Below are positions 19,290-30,413 of a stretch of DNA of 64,000 nt, piece after piece (positions within the stretch are counted from its first letter, which is position 1; every line of letters starts with the position of its first letter). The stretch comes from Tomitella gaofuii. Its GTDB lineage: Bacteria; Actinomycetota; Actinomycetes; Mycobacteriales; Mycobacteriaceae. The DNA lies in contig NZ_CP059900.1 in the NCBI RefSeq assembly GCF_014126825.1, positions 1,054,001 through 1,118,000 of the forward strand. The letters run 5' to 3'. Both the position numbers and the translations under genes were made by a program. Under the pieces are notes generated by a model, which worked only from the letters and a program-made list of their open reading frames with translations, was not told where the DNA came from and ran no database searches.

Positions 19290-19759
19290 ACGATCGGGGC
19301 GGGGCGCGGCCCGTCGCCACGGCGGCGTCGGCGGCGTCGGCCGCGGCGGCCGCGGCCACCGCGGTGGTGATGGTGGCGCTGGTGGTGTATCCACCGCTGC
19401 GGCTCGGCGCGGCGGCGCTGTTCTGCCTGCTGGCGCCGGGCAGCGGGTGGGCCTGGCGGCTTGCCCGCACCGGCCGTATCCGGCCGGCCGACCGACTCGC
19501 CGTGGCGCTCGTGCTCAGCGTGTGCGCGACGACCGCCGTCGCGACTGCGATGGTGGTCAGCGGGCTGTGGTCGGTGGCGGGCGGGATCGCCGCGCTCAGC
19601 GTCGTCACTGCGGGGGGCTTTGCATCGTGGCCGCAGTTTTGGCGCGGAATGCAGGGGCGGCTACTTCGGGCGAGGACGCCACGGCGGCGCCTCGTGCTGC
19701 GGCGGGCGCGATCCGGCGGCTGTCGCGGGGCCGACGTATCGACGAGTGAGCCGCGATGA
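19286..19759 (+). CDS. Small membrane protein closing the polysaccharide operon
   Basis: 157 residues from the ATG at 19286, with an ATGA overlap. An Ala-rich segment and three or four hydrophobic helices (ATAVVMVALVVYPPL, LGAAALFCLLAPGSG, LAVALVLSVCATTAVATAMVV, VAGGIAALSVVTAGG) precede an Arg-rich cytoplasmic tail. It resembles the N-terminal half of larger actinobacterial membrane proteins of unknown function, so it may be shortened. Coupling to the preceding gene suggests it works with it. Confidence 0.65.
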   Translation: MNDRGGARPVATAASAASAAAAAATAVVMVALVVYPPLRLGAAALFCLLAPGSGWAWRLARTGRIRPADRLAVALVLSVCATTAVATAMVVSGLWSVAGGIAALSVVTAGGFASWPQFWRGMQGRLLRARTPRRRLVLRRARSGGCRGADVSTSEPR

Positions 19760-19784
19760 AGCATGTACTGTCTTCACGGTGTGC

Positions 19785-19806
19785 GAATACCGGCAATTCG
19801 GTATTC
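19785..19806. promoter_or_regulatory. Palindromic candidate operator for the TetR-family gene
   Basis: GAATACCG (19785-19792) and CGGTATTC (19799-19806) are perfect 8-bp arms with a 6-nt AT-containing spacer, in otherwise GC-rich sequence. The ATACCG/CGGTAT half-sites resemble the autoregulatory elements bound by gamma-butyrolactone receptors. It lies about 190 nt before the regulator and just after the polysaccharide operon. Confidence 0.5.
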
Positions 19807-19856
19807 ATCGATGGTGCCGCTCAGTCCCTCGGTATCTGGCGGGAGCGTGTCCCAGT

Positions 19857-19885
19857 CCGCGGACCGCTGCGGCCGCGGTCCGCGG
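19857..19885. repeat. GC-rich hairpin upstream of the TetR-family gene
   Basis: Perfect 11-bp arms (19857-19867 and 19875-19885) around a 7-nt loop, in the leader of the regulator gene. Possible terminator of the upstream operon or leader structure; no T-run. Confidence 0.45.
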
Positions 19886-19994
19886 CCGCAGAGCTGACCC
19901 CCGGGCTGTTGCGCTGATTCGGGGCGCCACACGCAGCCGGGGGCGGTCATCCGCACCGCACGCGATATGGGATAGGAAGGCGGGCACGCAGCTC

Positions 19995-20681
19995 ATGGTG
20001 AGGCAGGAGCGGGCCGAGGCCACCCGACGACAGATCCTGGACGCTGCGGCGACGGTGTTTTCCAGAGATGGTTACGTGGCCGCGAATCTGGGCGAGATTG
20101 TCACGCATGCCGGCGTCACCAAGGGCGCGTTGTACTTCCACTTTGATTCCAAAGGGACTTTGGCGCGCGCGATCATCGCCGACCGCGACTTGCGCGTCGC
20201 GCACGCTCGCCGGATGATCGCCGCGTCGAACCTGCCCCCACTCGAAGACCTCATTCAGCAGTCGCTCACGGTCGCCGCACTCGTTTATACCGACGCGTAC
20301 GTGCGCGCCGGCGACAGGCTTGTCCAGGAGATCGGTGAGGCCGGCGCCGAGGCGGGCGTCACCTCGAGAGCGGTGCGCGCGCAGATCACCGCGTTGCTCG
20401 CCGCCGCCGCCGAGGGCGGCGATGCCCGGGTAGACGATCCGGCCGCGGTGGCCAGGGTGCTGTGGGCACAGTTCTGCGGCGCGCGGGTGGCCGCACGGCT
20501 GGCTCCCGACGAGTTCGACCTGATCGACGGCGTCGAGGACATGTGGGCCATGGTTATCGATTCGATCATCACCGAGGACTTGCGCGGGTACTTCCGTCAA
20601 GTGGTCACGCGTGCAGCGGGCATGTATCGCACAGCGACGGCCGTGTCCGCCGAGGCCGACGGGGGAGCCGAACCCGCATGA
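19995..20681 (+). CDS. TetR-family regulator, ScbR/gamma-butyrolactone-receptor-like
   Basis: 228 residues from the ATG at 19995. The N-terminal DNA-binding domain is clear: RQERAEATRRQILDAAATVF then the helix-turn-helix VTKGALYFHFDSKGTLARAI at about 42-61, very close in pattern to ScbR-type receptors. The ligand domain has YTDAYVRAGDRLVQEIGEAG and a C-terminal helix set. Such proteins repress until a small butanolide or similar ligand binds. No butanolide synthase is nearby. It lies downstream of the polysaccharide operon on the same strand, with a palindrome between them, so it may control itself and possibly that operon. Confidence 0.82.
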   Translation: MVRQERAEATRRQILDAAATVFSRDGYVAANLGEIVTHAGVTKGALYFHFDSKGTLARAIIADRDLRVAHARRMIAASNLPPLEDLIQQSLTVAALVYTDAYVRAGDRLVQEIGEAGAEAGVTSRAVRAQITALLAAAAEGGDARVDDPAAVARVLWAQFCGARVAARLAPDEFDLIDGVEDMWAMVIDSIITEDLRGYFRQVVTRAAGMYRTATAVSAEADGGAEPA

Positions 20682-21485
20682 GCGAGGCCTGCAGGCGACG
20701 CGGCCGGCCCCGTCCCGCCGCGGCCCCGTCCCGCAACATCGGTTCCCGCCCCGGGGCCGCCCCATGGGTGTCGGGCGGGTGACGATGCGGGTGAGTTGTT
20801 TTTGTCCTCGCGGCCGCTTCGTCCGAAACATGCAGGTGGGGGTGCGGTCATCGCGGGTGTGCCCTTTCGAGTGGGATGTGAGAGTTTCCTCGAAAGCCTC
20901 CCCCGGTGACCGCTTCTACGCCGGGACCATCACGGTCGGCGTGTCCACGCTCTCGCGGGGCTCGTACACCACCCTGCCGGACTCAACTCGGCGTGTCGTG
21001 AGCGCCGGGGAACTATCGCGTCACGCATACGGTGGCGGTGTCGCGCGTCAGCGCATACTGGACTTTCGCCGTTTCCTGCGGGCGTGCTGCCGCTGCCCGA
21101 CCAGTCGCTCGTGCTTCTGCGGTTGATGACTGCGCCCGTGCCTTGTCACCGATCCGGCCGGGCTGGGCTTCGAGGCAAACGAGGTCTTTCGCGTCGTCAC
21201 CGGTCACAGCACCGACAACCCGGACGACGGCCCGGTGGACTCGACCCTCGACGCCGTACAGTCCGCGCCCGACTGGCGTTCGTTGGCGGCGTGCGTTGCG
21301 GCGGTGAAGTTCGTATCAGGCACCCGGCTGGTGTGGACGGTGGACGACCGCACGTCAGTGCACTGGGAAAGTCCCGCGGTCTGGAGGCTGCAGTGGGGAG
21401 CGACTGCCCGGCGTCTCCCCGGCAGGTGCCGGCACCGCCGCCGCGGCGGCGCCGGTGCACCGCGCCAGTGGCAGAATCCGTGATC
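20682..21485 (+). other. 800-bp region without a recognised gene
   Basis: No gene can be supported. The stretch 21130-21483 is an open frame whose translation looks protein-like (EANEVFRVVTGHSTDNPDDG, GTRLVWTVDDRTSVHW) but has no start codon before 21235 and no clear ribosome site, and it ends against alr. A second frame from 21084 joins it if one shift is allowed. It may be a decayed gene or one broken by a base error. Its composition is somewhat less GC-rich than the flanks. Confidence 0.35.
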
Positions 21486-22656
21486 ATGACCGGCCAGTCC
21501 CAGCCCAGCCCAGCCCAGCCCCGGCCTCCGTGGCCGCAGGCGCTCGCGACCATCGACCACGACGCCCTCGCCCACAACGTCGGTGTGATCCGCGAACGCG
21601 CCGGGGACACCCCGGTCATGGCCGTCGTCAAGGCCGACGGCTACGGGCACGGCGGCGCGGAGGTGGCCCGCACGATGCTGGCGGAGGGGGTGCGCGAACT
21701 GGGCGTGTGCACACTCTCCGAGGCGCTGGGCCTGCGCGCCGCGGGCATCACCGCGCCGATCCTGTCGTGGCTGCACACCCACGACGCCGACTTCGCGCCC
21801 GCGATCGCAGCGGGGGTGGACCTGGCGGTGTCCACCCGTCGGCACCTCGCCGCCGTGGTGGACGGCGCGCGCCGTGCCGGAGCGCCGGCGGTGCTGACGG
21901 TCAAGGTGGACACCGGGCTCAACCGCAACGGCGTGAACGCGGACGACTGGCCGGGGCTGCTCGAGGCGGTCGTCGCAGCGCAGCGGGCCGGCGACGTCCG
22001 GCTGCGCGGCATCTTCACGCACTTCGCGCGCGCCGACGAGCCCGATCACCCCGTCATCGACATCCAGGCTGCGCGGCTCAAGGAGATGGTCGACCAGGCG
22101 TGCGCCGTCGGACTGGAACCGGAGGTCGTGCACGCGGCCAACTCCGCCGCCACCCTCACCCGCCCGGACCTGCGCTTCGACATGGTCCGGCCGGGGATCG
22201 CGCTCTACGGGCTCTCGCCGATGCCCGAGGTGTCCGACTTCGGGCTGCGCCCGGTGATGCGGCTCTCCGGCCGGTTCGTCAACGTCAAGGTGGGTGCGCG
22301 AGGGGGAGGGGGTGTCCTACGGGCACACCTGGACCGCCCCCCACGACACCACCGTCGGAGTACTGCCGCTGGGCTACGCCGACGGCATCCCGCGCACACT
22401 CAGCGGACGGTTCGATGTGACGGTGGACGGCGAGCGGCGGCCCGCCGTCGGACGGGTATGCATGGACCAGTTCGTGGTGGACCTGGGGCCGGGCTCGGGC
22501 GTGGAGGTCGGCGACGAGGCGGTGATCTTCGGCGACCCGCGCCGCGGCGAGCCGCACGCCCAGGAATGGGCCGACGCGCTCGGTACCATCCACTACGAGG
22601 TGGTCACCGGGGTGAAGGGACGCGTGCAGCGCCGCTACGTCGGGAGCCGGGGCTGA
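21486..22656 (+). CDS. alr: Alanine racemase, one frameshift
   Basis: PLP enzyme making D-alanine for peptidoglycan. The PLP-lysine motif [11 protein letters not shown] is at about residue 39 from the ATG at 21486, and substrate-region HTGLNRNG-like sequence ([10 protein letters not shown]), FTHFARAD and [10 protein letters not shown] are all present. After FVNVKVG the frame shifts by +1 near 22291; taking one G out of GGG gives [17 protein letters not shown], containing the catalytic tyrosine loop, then GYADGIPR and [11 protein letters not shown] to the end. Loss of a wall-essential enzyme is unlikely, so an error is favoured. The stop overlaps the tsaE start (TGATG). Equivalent to Rv3423c. 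Confidence 0.9.
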
Positions 22657-23123
22657 TGCCGCAGCGCATGCTGGCCGCGCCCGCGGACACGGAGGATTTC
22701 GGGGCGGAGCTCGCAACGGAGCTCGCCGCGGGCGACGTGGTGATCCTCGACGGGCCGCTGGGGGCCGGCAAGACCGTGCTCGCCCGCGGCATCGCCCGGG
22801 GGCTCGGCGCGCAGGGCGCTGTGACGTCGCCGACGTATGTCATCGCCCGCGTGCACCCGGCGGGCGGGCGGCGTCCGGACGGCGGGGCCGCGACGGCGAT
22901 GGTGCACGTGGACGCCTACCGCCTGGGGGACGGCCCCGGGGCGCTCGACCAGCTCGACGCCCTCGACCTCGATACCGACCTGGACGATTCCGTGGTGGTC
23001 GTCGAGTGGGGCGCGGGCCTCGCCGAACGGCTCGCCGATCACCACGTGGTGGTGCGGCTGCGGCGCGATCCGGACACGGACGTGCGCACGGCGGAATGGG
23101 AGCGCCATACCGGCAGCGCGTGA
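22656..23123 (+). CDS. tsaE: tRNA t6A biosynthesis ATPase TsaE
   Basis: ATPase partner of TsaB/TsaD in making threonylcarbamoyl-adenosine at position 37 of ANN-decoding tRNAs. 155 residues. Walker A GPLGAGKTVLARG at about 30-42, then SPTYVIARV, the HVDAYRL segment and the Walker-B-like VVVVEWG. Start at the ATG at 22656, which overlaps the alr stop. Conserved alr-tsaE-tsaB-rimI-tsaD order. Confidence 0.93.
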   Translation: MPQRMLAAPADTEDFGAELATELAAGDVVILDGPLGAGKTVLARGIARGLGAQGAVTSPTYVIARVHPAGGRRPDGGAATAMVHVDAYRLGDGPGALDQLDALDLDTDLDDSVVVVEWGAGLAERLADHHVVVRLRRDPDTDVRTAEWERHTGSA

Positions 23124-23211
23124 ACTCCGCGCGTGACGCGCGGGCGCCGGCGGTCGGTGCGGTGACGGCCCGCGCGTTCGGCGTTTGCGCAGGTCGGTAC
23201 GATGGGGGACC

Positions 23212-23898
23212 GTGCTTGTTCTCACCGCCGACACCTCCACGCCTGCCGTCACCGCCGGGCTCGTGCGCCTGGACGAAGGGGCCGCCGCGACGGTCGCCGT
23301 GCGGGTGACCCGCGATGCGCGCGCCCATGCCGAGGTGCTCACTCCGCAGATCCTGGAGTGCCTGCAGGACGCGGGCGCGGCGCCGGCCGACCTTGACGCC
23401 GTCGTCGTGGGCGCCGGGCCGGGGCCGTTCACCGGGCTGCGCGTGGGGATGGCGACGGCGGCCGCCTTCGGCGACGCGCTCGGCATCCCGGTGCAGGGGT
23501 GTGCAGCCTCGACGCCATCGCCGCGCAGGCCCGCGCCGACGCGCGGCGGCGGCCGCGGCGCTTCCGGAGGAGTACCTGGTGGTCACCGACGCGCGGCGGC
23601 GCGAGGTGTATTGGGCGCGGTACCGGGGCCGCGAGCGGGTCGAGGGTCCGGCCGTCGCCGCACCGGCCGACGTCGCCGTCGGCGCCGCGGGCGTCGCAGC
23701 AGGGTCGCCGGATCACATTGCGACGGTGGGGCTGCCGGCGTTCACCCCCGCTTCGCCCACGCCGTGGGGCTTGTGGCGGCCGCGGCGGACCTCCTCGCCG
23801 CGGGCACGGAACCCGCACCGCTCGAGCCGCTGTACCTGCGGAGGCCCGACGCCGCCGAGCCGACGCCGCGGGTGCCGGCTGCGCAGGTCCGCGCGTGA
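23212..23898 (+). CDS. tsaB: t6A biosynthesis protein TsaB, three frameshifts
   Basis: Scaffold paralogue of TsaD. The N-terminal ASKHA segment [18 protein letters not shown] and the [23 protein letters not shown] signature are intact. Three -1 shifts break the rest: near 23495 (one more G gives [15 protein letters not shown]), near 23550 in a CGG repeat (then [22 protein letters not shown]), and near 23745 (one more C gives [19 protein letters not shown]). Each is a run-length error, so the real gene is probably whole at about 228 residues. TACGAT at 23198-23203 lies 8 nt before the GTG, so the message may be leaderless. Stop overlaps the rimI start. Confidence 0.87.
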   Translation: MLVLTADTSTPAVTAGLVRLDEGAAATVAVRVTRDARAHAEVLTPQILECLQDAGAAPADLDAVVVGAGPGPFTGLRVGMATAAAFGDALGIPVQGCAASTPSPRRPAPTRGGGRGASGGVPGGHRRAAARGVLGAVPGPRAGRGSGRRRTGRRRRRRRGRRSRVAGSHCDGGAAGVHPRFAHAVGLVAAAADLLAAGTEPAPLEPLYLRRPDAAEPTPRVPAAQVRA

Positions 23899-24425
23899 GC
23901 GCGCCCGGCGGCGACGAGACGGGCGGGATCACCGTCGGCCCGCTCGAGTTCGCCGACGCCCATGCGTGCGCCGCGCTGGAGCGGCTGCTGTTCGCAGGGG
24001 AGAGCCCGTGGCCCGCGGCCGCGTTCGCCGAGGAGCTGCGCGCGCCGCACACCCGGTTCTTCGCGGCGCGCCGCAGTTCCCCGCAGCATCCGCGCCCGTG
24101 GCTCGTGGGCTATGCGGGCATCGCGCTGCTCGGCGGTGCGGAGCCCGAGTCGGAGGTGCACACCATCGCCGTCGACCCGAAGGTCCAGGGCCGGGGCGTG
24201 GGGCGGCGGCTGCTGGCGCTGCTGTTGGCCGAGGCCGACGCGCACGGCGGGCCGGTGTTCCTCGACGTGCGCACCGACAACGCGCCGGCGATCGCGCTGT
24301 ATCGGAGCGAGGGCTTCGAGAACGTCGGGCTGCGCCCGCGCTACTACCAGCCCAGCGGGGCGGACGCGTACGTGATGTGCAGGCGTGCGGCGGAAGACAC
24401 GGACGGCAAGGAGAACGCGCGATGA
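23895..24425 (+). CDS. rimI: Ribosomal-protein-alanine N-acetyltransferase RimI-like
   Basis: GNAT enzyme, 176 residues. Acetyl-CoA-binding motif A is [19 protein letters not shown]; motif B region is [28 protein letters not shown], which is characteristic of RimI. It acetylates the N-terminus of S18 in enterobacteria; in actinobacteria targets are broader. The GTG start overlaps the tsaB stop (GTGA) and its own stop overlaps tsaD, so it is co-translated with the t6A genes, as Rv3420c is. Confidence 0.9.
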   Translation: MSAPGGDETGGITVGPLEFADAHACAALERLLFAGESPWPAAAFAEELRAPHTRFFAARRSSPQHPRPWLVGYAGIALLGGAEPESEVHTIAVDPKVQGRGVGRRLLALLLAEADAHGGPVFLDVRTDNAPAIALYRSEGFENVGLRPRYYQPSGADAYVMCRRAAEDTDGKENAR

Positions 24426-25468
24426 TCGTCATGGGTATCGAGAGCTCGTGCGACGAGACGGGCGTCGGCATCGTGCGCCTGGAGACGGGTGCCGACGGCG
24501 CTGCGCGCGTGGAGCTGCTGGCCGACGAGGTGGCCAGCAGCGTCGACGAGCATGTCCGCTTCGGCGGGGTGGTGCCGGAGATCGCCTCGCGGGCGCACTT
24601 GCAGGCGATCGTGCCGACGATGCGCAGGGCGCTCGCCGCCGCCGGCGTGGACCGGCCCGACGCTGTCGCCGCCACGGTGGGCCCCGGGCTCGCGGGCGCG
24701 CTGCTGGTGGGGGCGGCGGCGGCGAAGGCCTACGCCGCCGCGTGGGGCGTGCCGTTCTACGGGATCAACCACCTGGGCGGGCACGTGGCCGTCGACGCCC
24801 TCGAGCACGGGCCGCTGCCCCGGGCCGTGGCGCTGCTGGTGTCCGGCGGGCACACGCAGTTGCTGCTGGTGGACGGACTCGGCGCGCCGATCGTCGAGCT
24901 CGGCTCCACTGTGGACGACGCGGCGGGCGAGGCGTACGACAAGGTGGCGCGCCTGCTGGGGCTCGGTTATCCGGGCGGGCCCGCCATCGACCGGCTGGCC
25001 GGGGCGGGCGACCCGTCCGCCATCGCGTTCCCCCGCGGCATGACGGGGCCGCGCGACGCCCGGCACGCCTTCTCCTTCTCCGGCCTCAAGACCGCCGTGG
25101 CGCGGTACGTGGAGCGTTGCGAGCGGGACGGCCGCCCGGTGCCTGCAGCCGATGTCGCGGCCGGCTTCCAGGAGGCGGTGGCCGACGTGCTGACGATGAA
25201 GGCCGTGCGTGCGTGCGTGGACGAGGGCGTCGGCACGTTGCTCATCGGCGGCGGGGTGGCCGCCAACTCCCGGGTGCGGGCGCTGGCGGAGGAGCGTTGC
25301 GCCGCGGCGGGCATCACGCTGCGCGTGCCGCGGCCGCGCCTGTGCACGGACAACGGCGCGATGATCGCGTCGCTGGGCGCCCACCTCATCGCGGCGGGCG
25401 CCGCGCCGTCGCCGCTGGGCATCTCGACCGATCCGGGTCTGCCGGTGCAGACCAGCCAGGTCGGCTGA
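24422..25468 (+). CDS. tsaD: tRNA N6-adenosine threonylcarbamoyltransferase TsaD
   Basis: Catalytic subunit transferring threonylcarbamoyl to A37. 348 residues, starting at the ATG at 24422 (ATGA with rimI). ASKHA-fold motifs: N-terminal [15 protein letters not shown], the metal-site region [68 protein letters not shown] and the metal-binding CTDNGAMIA near the C-terminus. Complete, in contrast with its broken partner tsaB. Equivalent to Rv3419c. Confidence 0.96.
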   Translation: MIVMGIESSCDETGVGIVRLETGADGAARVELLADEVASSVDEHVRFGGVVPEIASRAHLQAIVPTMRRALAAAGVDRPDAVAATVGPGLAGALLVGAAAAKAYAAAWGVPFYGINHLGGHVAVDALEHGPLPRAVALLVSGGHTQLLLVDGLGAPIVELGSTVDDAAGEAYDKVARLLGLGYPGGPAIDRLAGAGDPSAIAFPRGMTGPRDARHAFSFSGLKTAVARYVERCERDGRPVPAADVAAGFQEAVADVLTMKAVRACVDEGVGTLLIGGGVAANSRVRALAEERCAAAGITLRVPRPRLCTDNGAMIASLGAHLIAAGAAPSPLGISTDPGLPVQTSQVG

Positions 25469-25483
25469 GGCGGACCTGCGCCG

Positions 25484-27238
25484 TCACGCGGACGGCGACG
25501 CGAGCAGCAGCTCGACGTTGTGGTCGGCCGGGCCGCCCATGTTGTCCGGGTCCTTGTTGACGTCGTTGTAGGACAGCTCGCGGTACAGCGACGCCAGCCC
25601 CAGCGGGGAGAGGTCGTCGTAGGGCAGCTGGTAGGGGGCGTCCGATTCGATGAGGGTCGCCAGCAGCGAGAGCGTGCCGTCGGCGTTGTCCACCACCTCG
25701 ATGACGCGCGCGTACTGCGGGAAGTCGATGTGCGAGGCCGTGTTGACCTCCCAGAACCCCTGCCGCGCGGTGGGCCCCGGGTGCGGGGTGACCCTGTTGG
25801 CGTGCGTGTGGCCGTTCACCCAGGCGCACACGTTGGGGAAGCGGTGCAGCAGGTCCACCAGCTCGGCGCCGGAGTGGCGTGGTTCCGCCGGGTTCTCCGG
25901 GTCCGGGATGAGCAGTCCCGTCGTATCGCTGGTGTGGTGGCTGAACAGGATGAACAGGGTGTCGTCGGCGCCGGTGCGCACCTCGCGTCCGTCGCCGTCG
26001 AAGTACCGGCTGCTGCCGGCGGCGAGGGTCCGTTCGATCCAGCGGAACTGCGCTTCGCCGAACGAGCCGTCGACGAATCCGCCCCGGTTGGTGGAATCCA
26101 TGCTGATGCCGACGACCCCGGGGGCGATCTCGAAGCTGTAGTAGCCGATGCCGGTCTCGGGTGCGTCGGCGGCGAAGCCGTGCCCGTGCGGTCCGGGGCC
26201 CAGGTGGCGGGGGTCGAAGTGCGCGGCCAGGAACTGGCGCGGAGTGAAGGGCGCGCGGCGTGCGTCGGGGGTGACGATACGTGCGGGGTCGGTCATCCGC
26301 CCGACGATCCCGGGCACCGCGGCCGGGTCGGTGCGCAGCGCCCTCTGAAGCTGCTCGGCCTCCGCCGCCGAGCCGGGCGCGCCGAGCTTGAGGTTGCCGG
26401 TGTAGAGGTCGGTGATGGGCGGTATGCCGCTGGGGGCGGTGCCGATGACGGAATCGTCGTGGTTGCCGAACACCGCGAACCACGGCACCGACAGCCCGGG
26501 GCTGGACATCGGCGCCAGCGCCGCGTCGAAGTAGCCGTCGAGGACGGGGAACCCGGCGCGCTTGAAACTGTCGGTGTGCCGGGACTCGGGGTTCCAGTAC
26601 AGGTCGAAGCCGGAGTCCTGGGTGCCCTCGTACCGGTGCGGGTCGCCGGTGTTCGGCGTGAACCGGCCGCCGCTGAGCGCCGTGAGGTACCAGTCCAGTT
26701 CCACGTGCTCGTGGTTGTCGGTGTTGTCGCCGGTGGTGACGACCGCGTCGAACCGGCGGCCCGAGTGCGGCCCGCCGGCCAGCGCGTTGATGCGGCCCAC
26801 GAGCGAGGTGAGCCCCTGCGTGGTGAGCAGGTCCTGGGGGCGCGACGCGGAGCCGATGAGCGGGTGCACGAACTCGACGCGCACCGGTGACTGGGCGTCG
26901 AGGATGTGCATGTCCGTCATCTGGACAAGGGAGGCGAGCGCGCGGCGGCGGTCGGCCCGCGCCGCGCGTGCGGGGGCGAGCTCGGTGCGCACGACCACCG
27001 GGTACCCGGGCCCGGCGGTGAGGCGCTGGTACCCGCGCGGCCCGGCGGGCACCGCGACGGCCTCGAGCGTGGTGCCGGCCGTCGACCCGGCCAGGGCGTC
27101 GGCGCGGGCGGCGGCCGGGGCCCAGAAACCGCCGGCGGCGCGGCCGGGTGCGGCGGCGCCTAGCGCGTTGAGCGTGAGGGCCCCGCCCAGGCCTGCCCCC
27201 GCGCCGGCCAGGAACTTTCTGCGATTCACCGTGGTCAC
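25484..27238 (-). CDS. Tat-exported metallophosphoesterase (TIGR03767-type)
   Basis: 584 residues. The N-terminus has a twin-arginine signal, NRRKFLAG followed by a hydrophobic Gly/Ala/Leu segment, so it is exported folded. Calcineurin-like phosphoesterase motifs are in order: [11 protein letters not shown] (D-x-H), [15 protein letters not shown] (GNHD), then LFSHHTSD and [11 protein letters not shown] (GHxH). This is the metal-loaded phosphodiesterase layout. The family is common in actinobacteria; its substrate is not established. It lies between tsaD (convergent) and groES (divergent), an insertion relative to M. tuberculosis. Confidence 0.87.
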   Translation of the reverse strand: MTTVNRRKFLAGAGAGLGGALTLNALGAAAPGRAAGGFWAPAAARADALAGSTAGTTLEAVAVPAGPRGYQRLTAGPGYPVVVRTELAPARAARADRRRALASLVQMTDMHILDAQSPVRVEFVHPLIGSASRPQDLLTTQGLTSLVGRINALAGGPHSGRRFDAVVTTGDNTDNHEHVELDWYLTALSGGRFTPNTGDPHRYEGTQDSGFDLYWNPESRHTDSFKRAGFPVLDGYFDAALAPMSSPGLSVPWFAVFGNHDDSVIGTAPSGIPPITDLYTGNLKLGAPGSAAEAEQLQRALRTDPAAVPGIVGRMTDPARIVTPDARRAPFTPRQFLAAHFDPRHLGPGPHGHGFAADAPETGIGYYSFEIAPGVVGISMDSTNRGGFVDGSFGEAQFRWIERTLAAGSSRYFDGDGREVRTGADDTLFILFSHHTSDTTGLLIPDPENPAEPRHSGAELVDLLHRFPNVCAWVNGHTHANRVTPHPGPTARQGFWEVNTASHIDFPQYARVIEVVDNADGTLSLLATLIESDAPYQLPYDDLSPLGLASLYRELSYNDVNKDPDNMGGPADHNVELLLASPSA

Positions 27239-27349
27239 GGCGCCATCCTATGTGACCTGGACGACTATCCGGAACGGGGAGGCGGGTGCCGCGCGCCGGT
27301 CTCCGCCGGGCTGCTCGCGCGGTCGCGCCCGCGCGAGCACTGGGAAGGG

Positions 27350-27383
27350 TTGAGCGCTGGCACTCGCATGTATAGAGTGCTAG
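27350..27383 (+). promoter_or_regulatory. CIRCE operator over the groESL promoter
   Basis: CTGGCACTC (27357-27365), nine bases, GAGTGCTAG (27375-27383): the HrcA-binding CIRCE element with the standard 9-nt spacer. It overlaps a promoter with -35 TTGAGC (27350-27355), 17 nt, -10 TAGAGT (27373-27378). HrcA binding would block transcription until heat stress. Confidence 0.93.
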
Positions 27384-27514
27384 TTGGTACCGAAGCGGTT
27401 CCGGCACCCGCGACGACGGGACTGCGTGACGCACCGATCCGACTACATTCGATCCGCGCCCGGCGGGGGACGACCCCGCGGGTGTGTATGACCACTGAAA
27501 GTGGAGGGCTCATC

Positions 27515-27814
27515 GTGGCGAGCGTGAACATCAAGCCGCTCGAGGACCGGATCCTCGTCAAGACCAACGAGGCGGAGACGACGACCGCCTCCGGCCTGGT
27601 CATCCCGGACACGGCGAAGGAGAAGCCCCAGGAGGGCACCGTCATCGCCGTGGGCCCCGGCCGCTGGGACGACGAGGGCGAGAACCGCATCCCCGTCGAC
27701 GTCTCGGAGGGCGACACCGTCGTCTACAGCAAGTACGGCGGCACCGAGATCAACTACAAGGGTGAGGACTACCTGATCCTGTCGGCGCGCGACGTCCTCG
27801 CGGTCATCGGCTAG
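27515..27814 (+). CDS. groES: Co-chaperonin GroES
   Basis: Lid of the chaperonin cage. 99 residues from the GTG at 27515, preceded by GGAGGG. Family sequence throughout: [20 protein letters not shown], the mobile loop [19 protein letters not shown] and the C-terminal [16 protein letters not shown]. The leader from the CIRCE promoter is about 130 nt. First gene of the groESL operon, as Rv3418c. Confidence 0.97.
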   Translation: MASVNIKPLEDRILVKTNEAETTTASGLVIPDTAKEKPQEGTVIAVGPGRWDDEGENRIPVDVSEGDTVVYSKYGGTEINYKGEDYLILSARDVLAVIG

Positions 27815-29567
<1,753 letters not shown>

Positions 29568-29594
29568 CGCATGAGGCCGCCGACGAGTCGGAAC

Positions 29595-29639
29595 GGCCGT
29601 GGCCCGCGGGCACCGCACAGGTGCCCGCGGGCCACGGCC
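29595..29639. terminator. Long hairpin shared by groEL and whiB3
   Basis: Perfect 20-bp arms (29595-29614 and 29620-29639) with a 5-nt loop, 27 nt after groEL and 37 nt from the convergent whiB gene. It would work for either strand although no long T-run follows. Confidence 0.8.
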
Positions 29640-29676
29640 ATTTCCGGGGATTCCGGCAGCTCCCGGAGCCGACCGT

Positions 29677-30042
29677 TCAGGAGGCGGTGCTGCGGAGCGC
29701 TGCGGGTTCGTCGGCGTGCGCGGCGCGGCGCCCCGCCACGGCGGCGGGACGGCCGGAGCGGGTGCGCCCGCGTTCCTTGATGATCGACAGGCGCTCGGAC
29801 TCCGACAGCCCGCCCCAGATGCCGTACGGCTCGGCCAGTGCCAGCGCATGTTCGCGGCAGCTGATCAGAACCGGGCACTGCGCGCACAGTTGCTTGGCAC
29901 GCTCTTCCCGTGCGGTGCGGGCGTGGCCCCGTTCGCCGTCGGGATGAAAGAACACCGACGAGTCGACTCCGCGGCACAGGCCCTGCTGCTGCCAGTCCCA
30001 GTCGTCGACGAGAGGGCAGGGGATGGCGTGTGGGCGGCTCAT
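29677..30042 (-). CDS. whiB3: WhiB-family iron-sulfur regulator, WhiB3-like
   Basis: 121 residues from the ATG at 30042, preceded by GGAGGT; a longer reading to 30060 is less likely. Four cysteines hold a 4Fe-4S cluster: one in QGLCRGVDSSVFFHPDGE and three in CAQCPVLISC (C-x2-C-x5-C). The turn motif is GIWGGLSESER and the basic C-terminus RTRSGRPAAVAGRR contacts DNA. FFHPDGERGHARTAREERAK is especially close to WhiB3, which senses redox state and works with the housekeeping sigma factor. Position opposite groEL matches Rv3416. Confidence 0.92.
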   Translation of the reverse strand: MSRPHAIPCPLVDDWDWQQQGLCRGVDSSVFFHPDGERGHARTAREERAKQLCAQCPVLISCREHALALAEPYGIWGGLSESERLSIIKERGRTRSGRPAAVAGRRAAHADEPAALRSTAS

Positions 30043-30148
30043 GGCACCTCCGTCGGGCATCGGTACGGGTGGATCTGCTGCGCGCCGTTCGAGCCGAGCC
30101 CGGGGCGTCGGGTGTGACGCGCGGCACGGCCCAGGTGGGCGTGTTGCC

Positions 30149-30178
30149 ACTCTAGGCACGCGCGGAAATTCGTGTCAA
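30149..30178 (-). promoter_or_regulatory. Candidate whiB3 promoter
   Basis: On the minus strand TTGACA (30178-30173), 18 nt, TAGAGT (30154-30149). This is a near-consensus promoter giving a leader of about 100 nt before the whiB3 ATG. Confidence 0.65.
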
Positions 30179-30413
30179 ACGAGTGTGTGTCACTCAGTGC
30201 GGGGATTCGCTGCAAAGCGTGAGCGCATCGAGGGCAGGCGATCCCGGCATCTGAAACGTGCCATCGCCTGTTGGGGCGGATGCGTCCGCAGGGGTGGACG
30301 GGGACTGCGCGCCGAGGCGGCGGGAGGCTGGTGCACACTCGGCGGGAACAGTCGGGGACCCACAGTCGGACGGCGCGGATCGCGTCGTGGACACGGGGAG
30401 GAGGGCGGTGCGG

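Noticed and set aside
23212-23898. Programmed frameshifting in tsaB
   Set aside because: Three shifts in one short gene, each fixed by one base, with no slippery heptamer and structure pattern; error is simpler.
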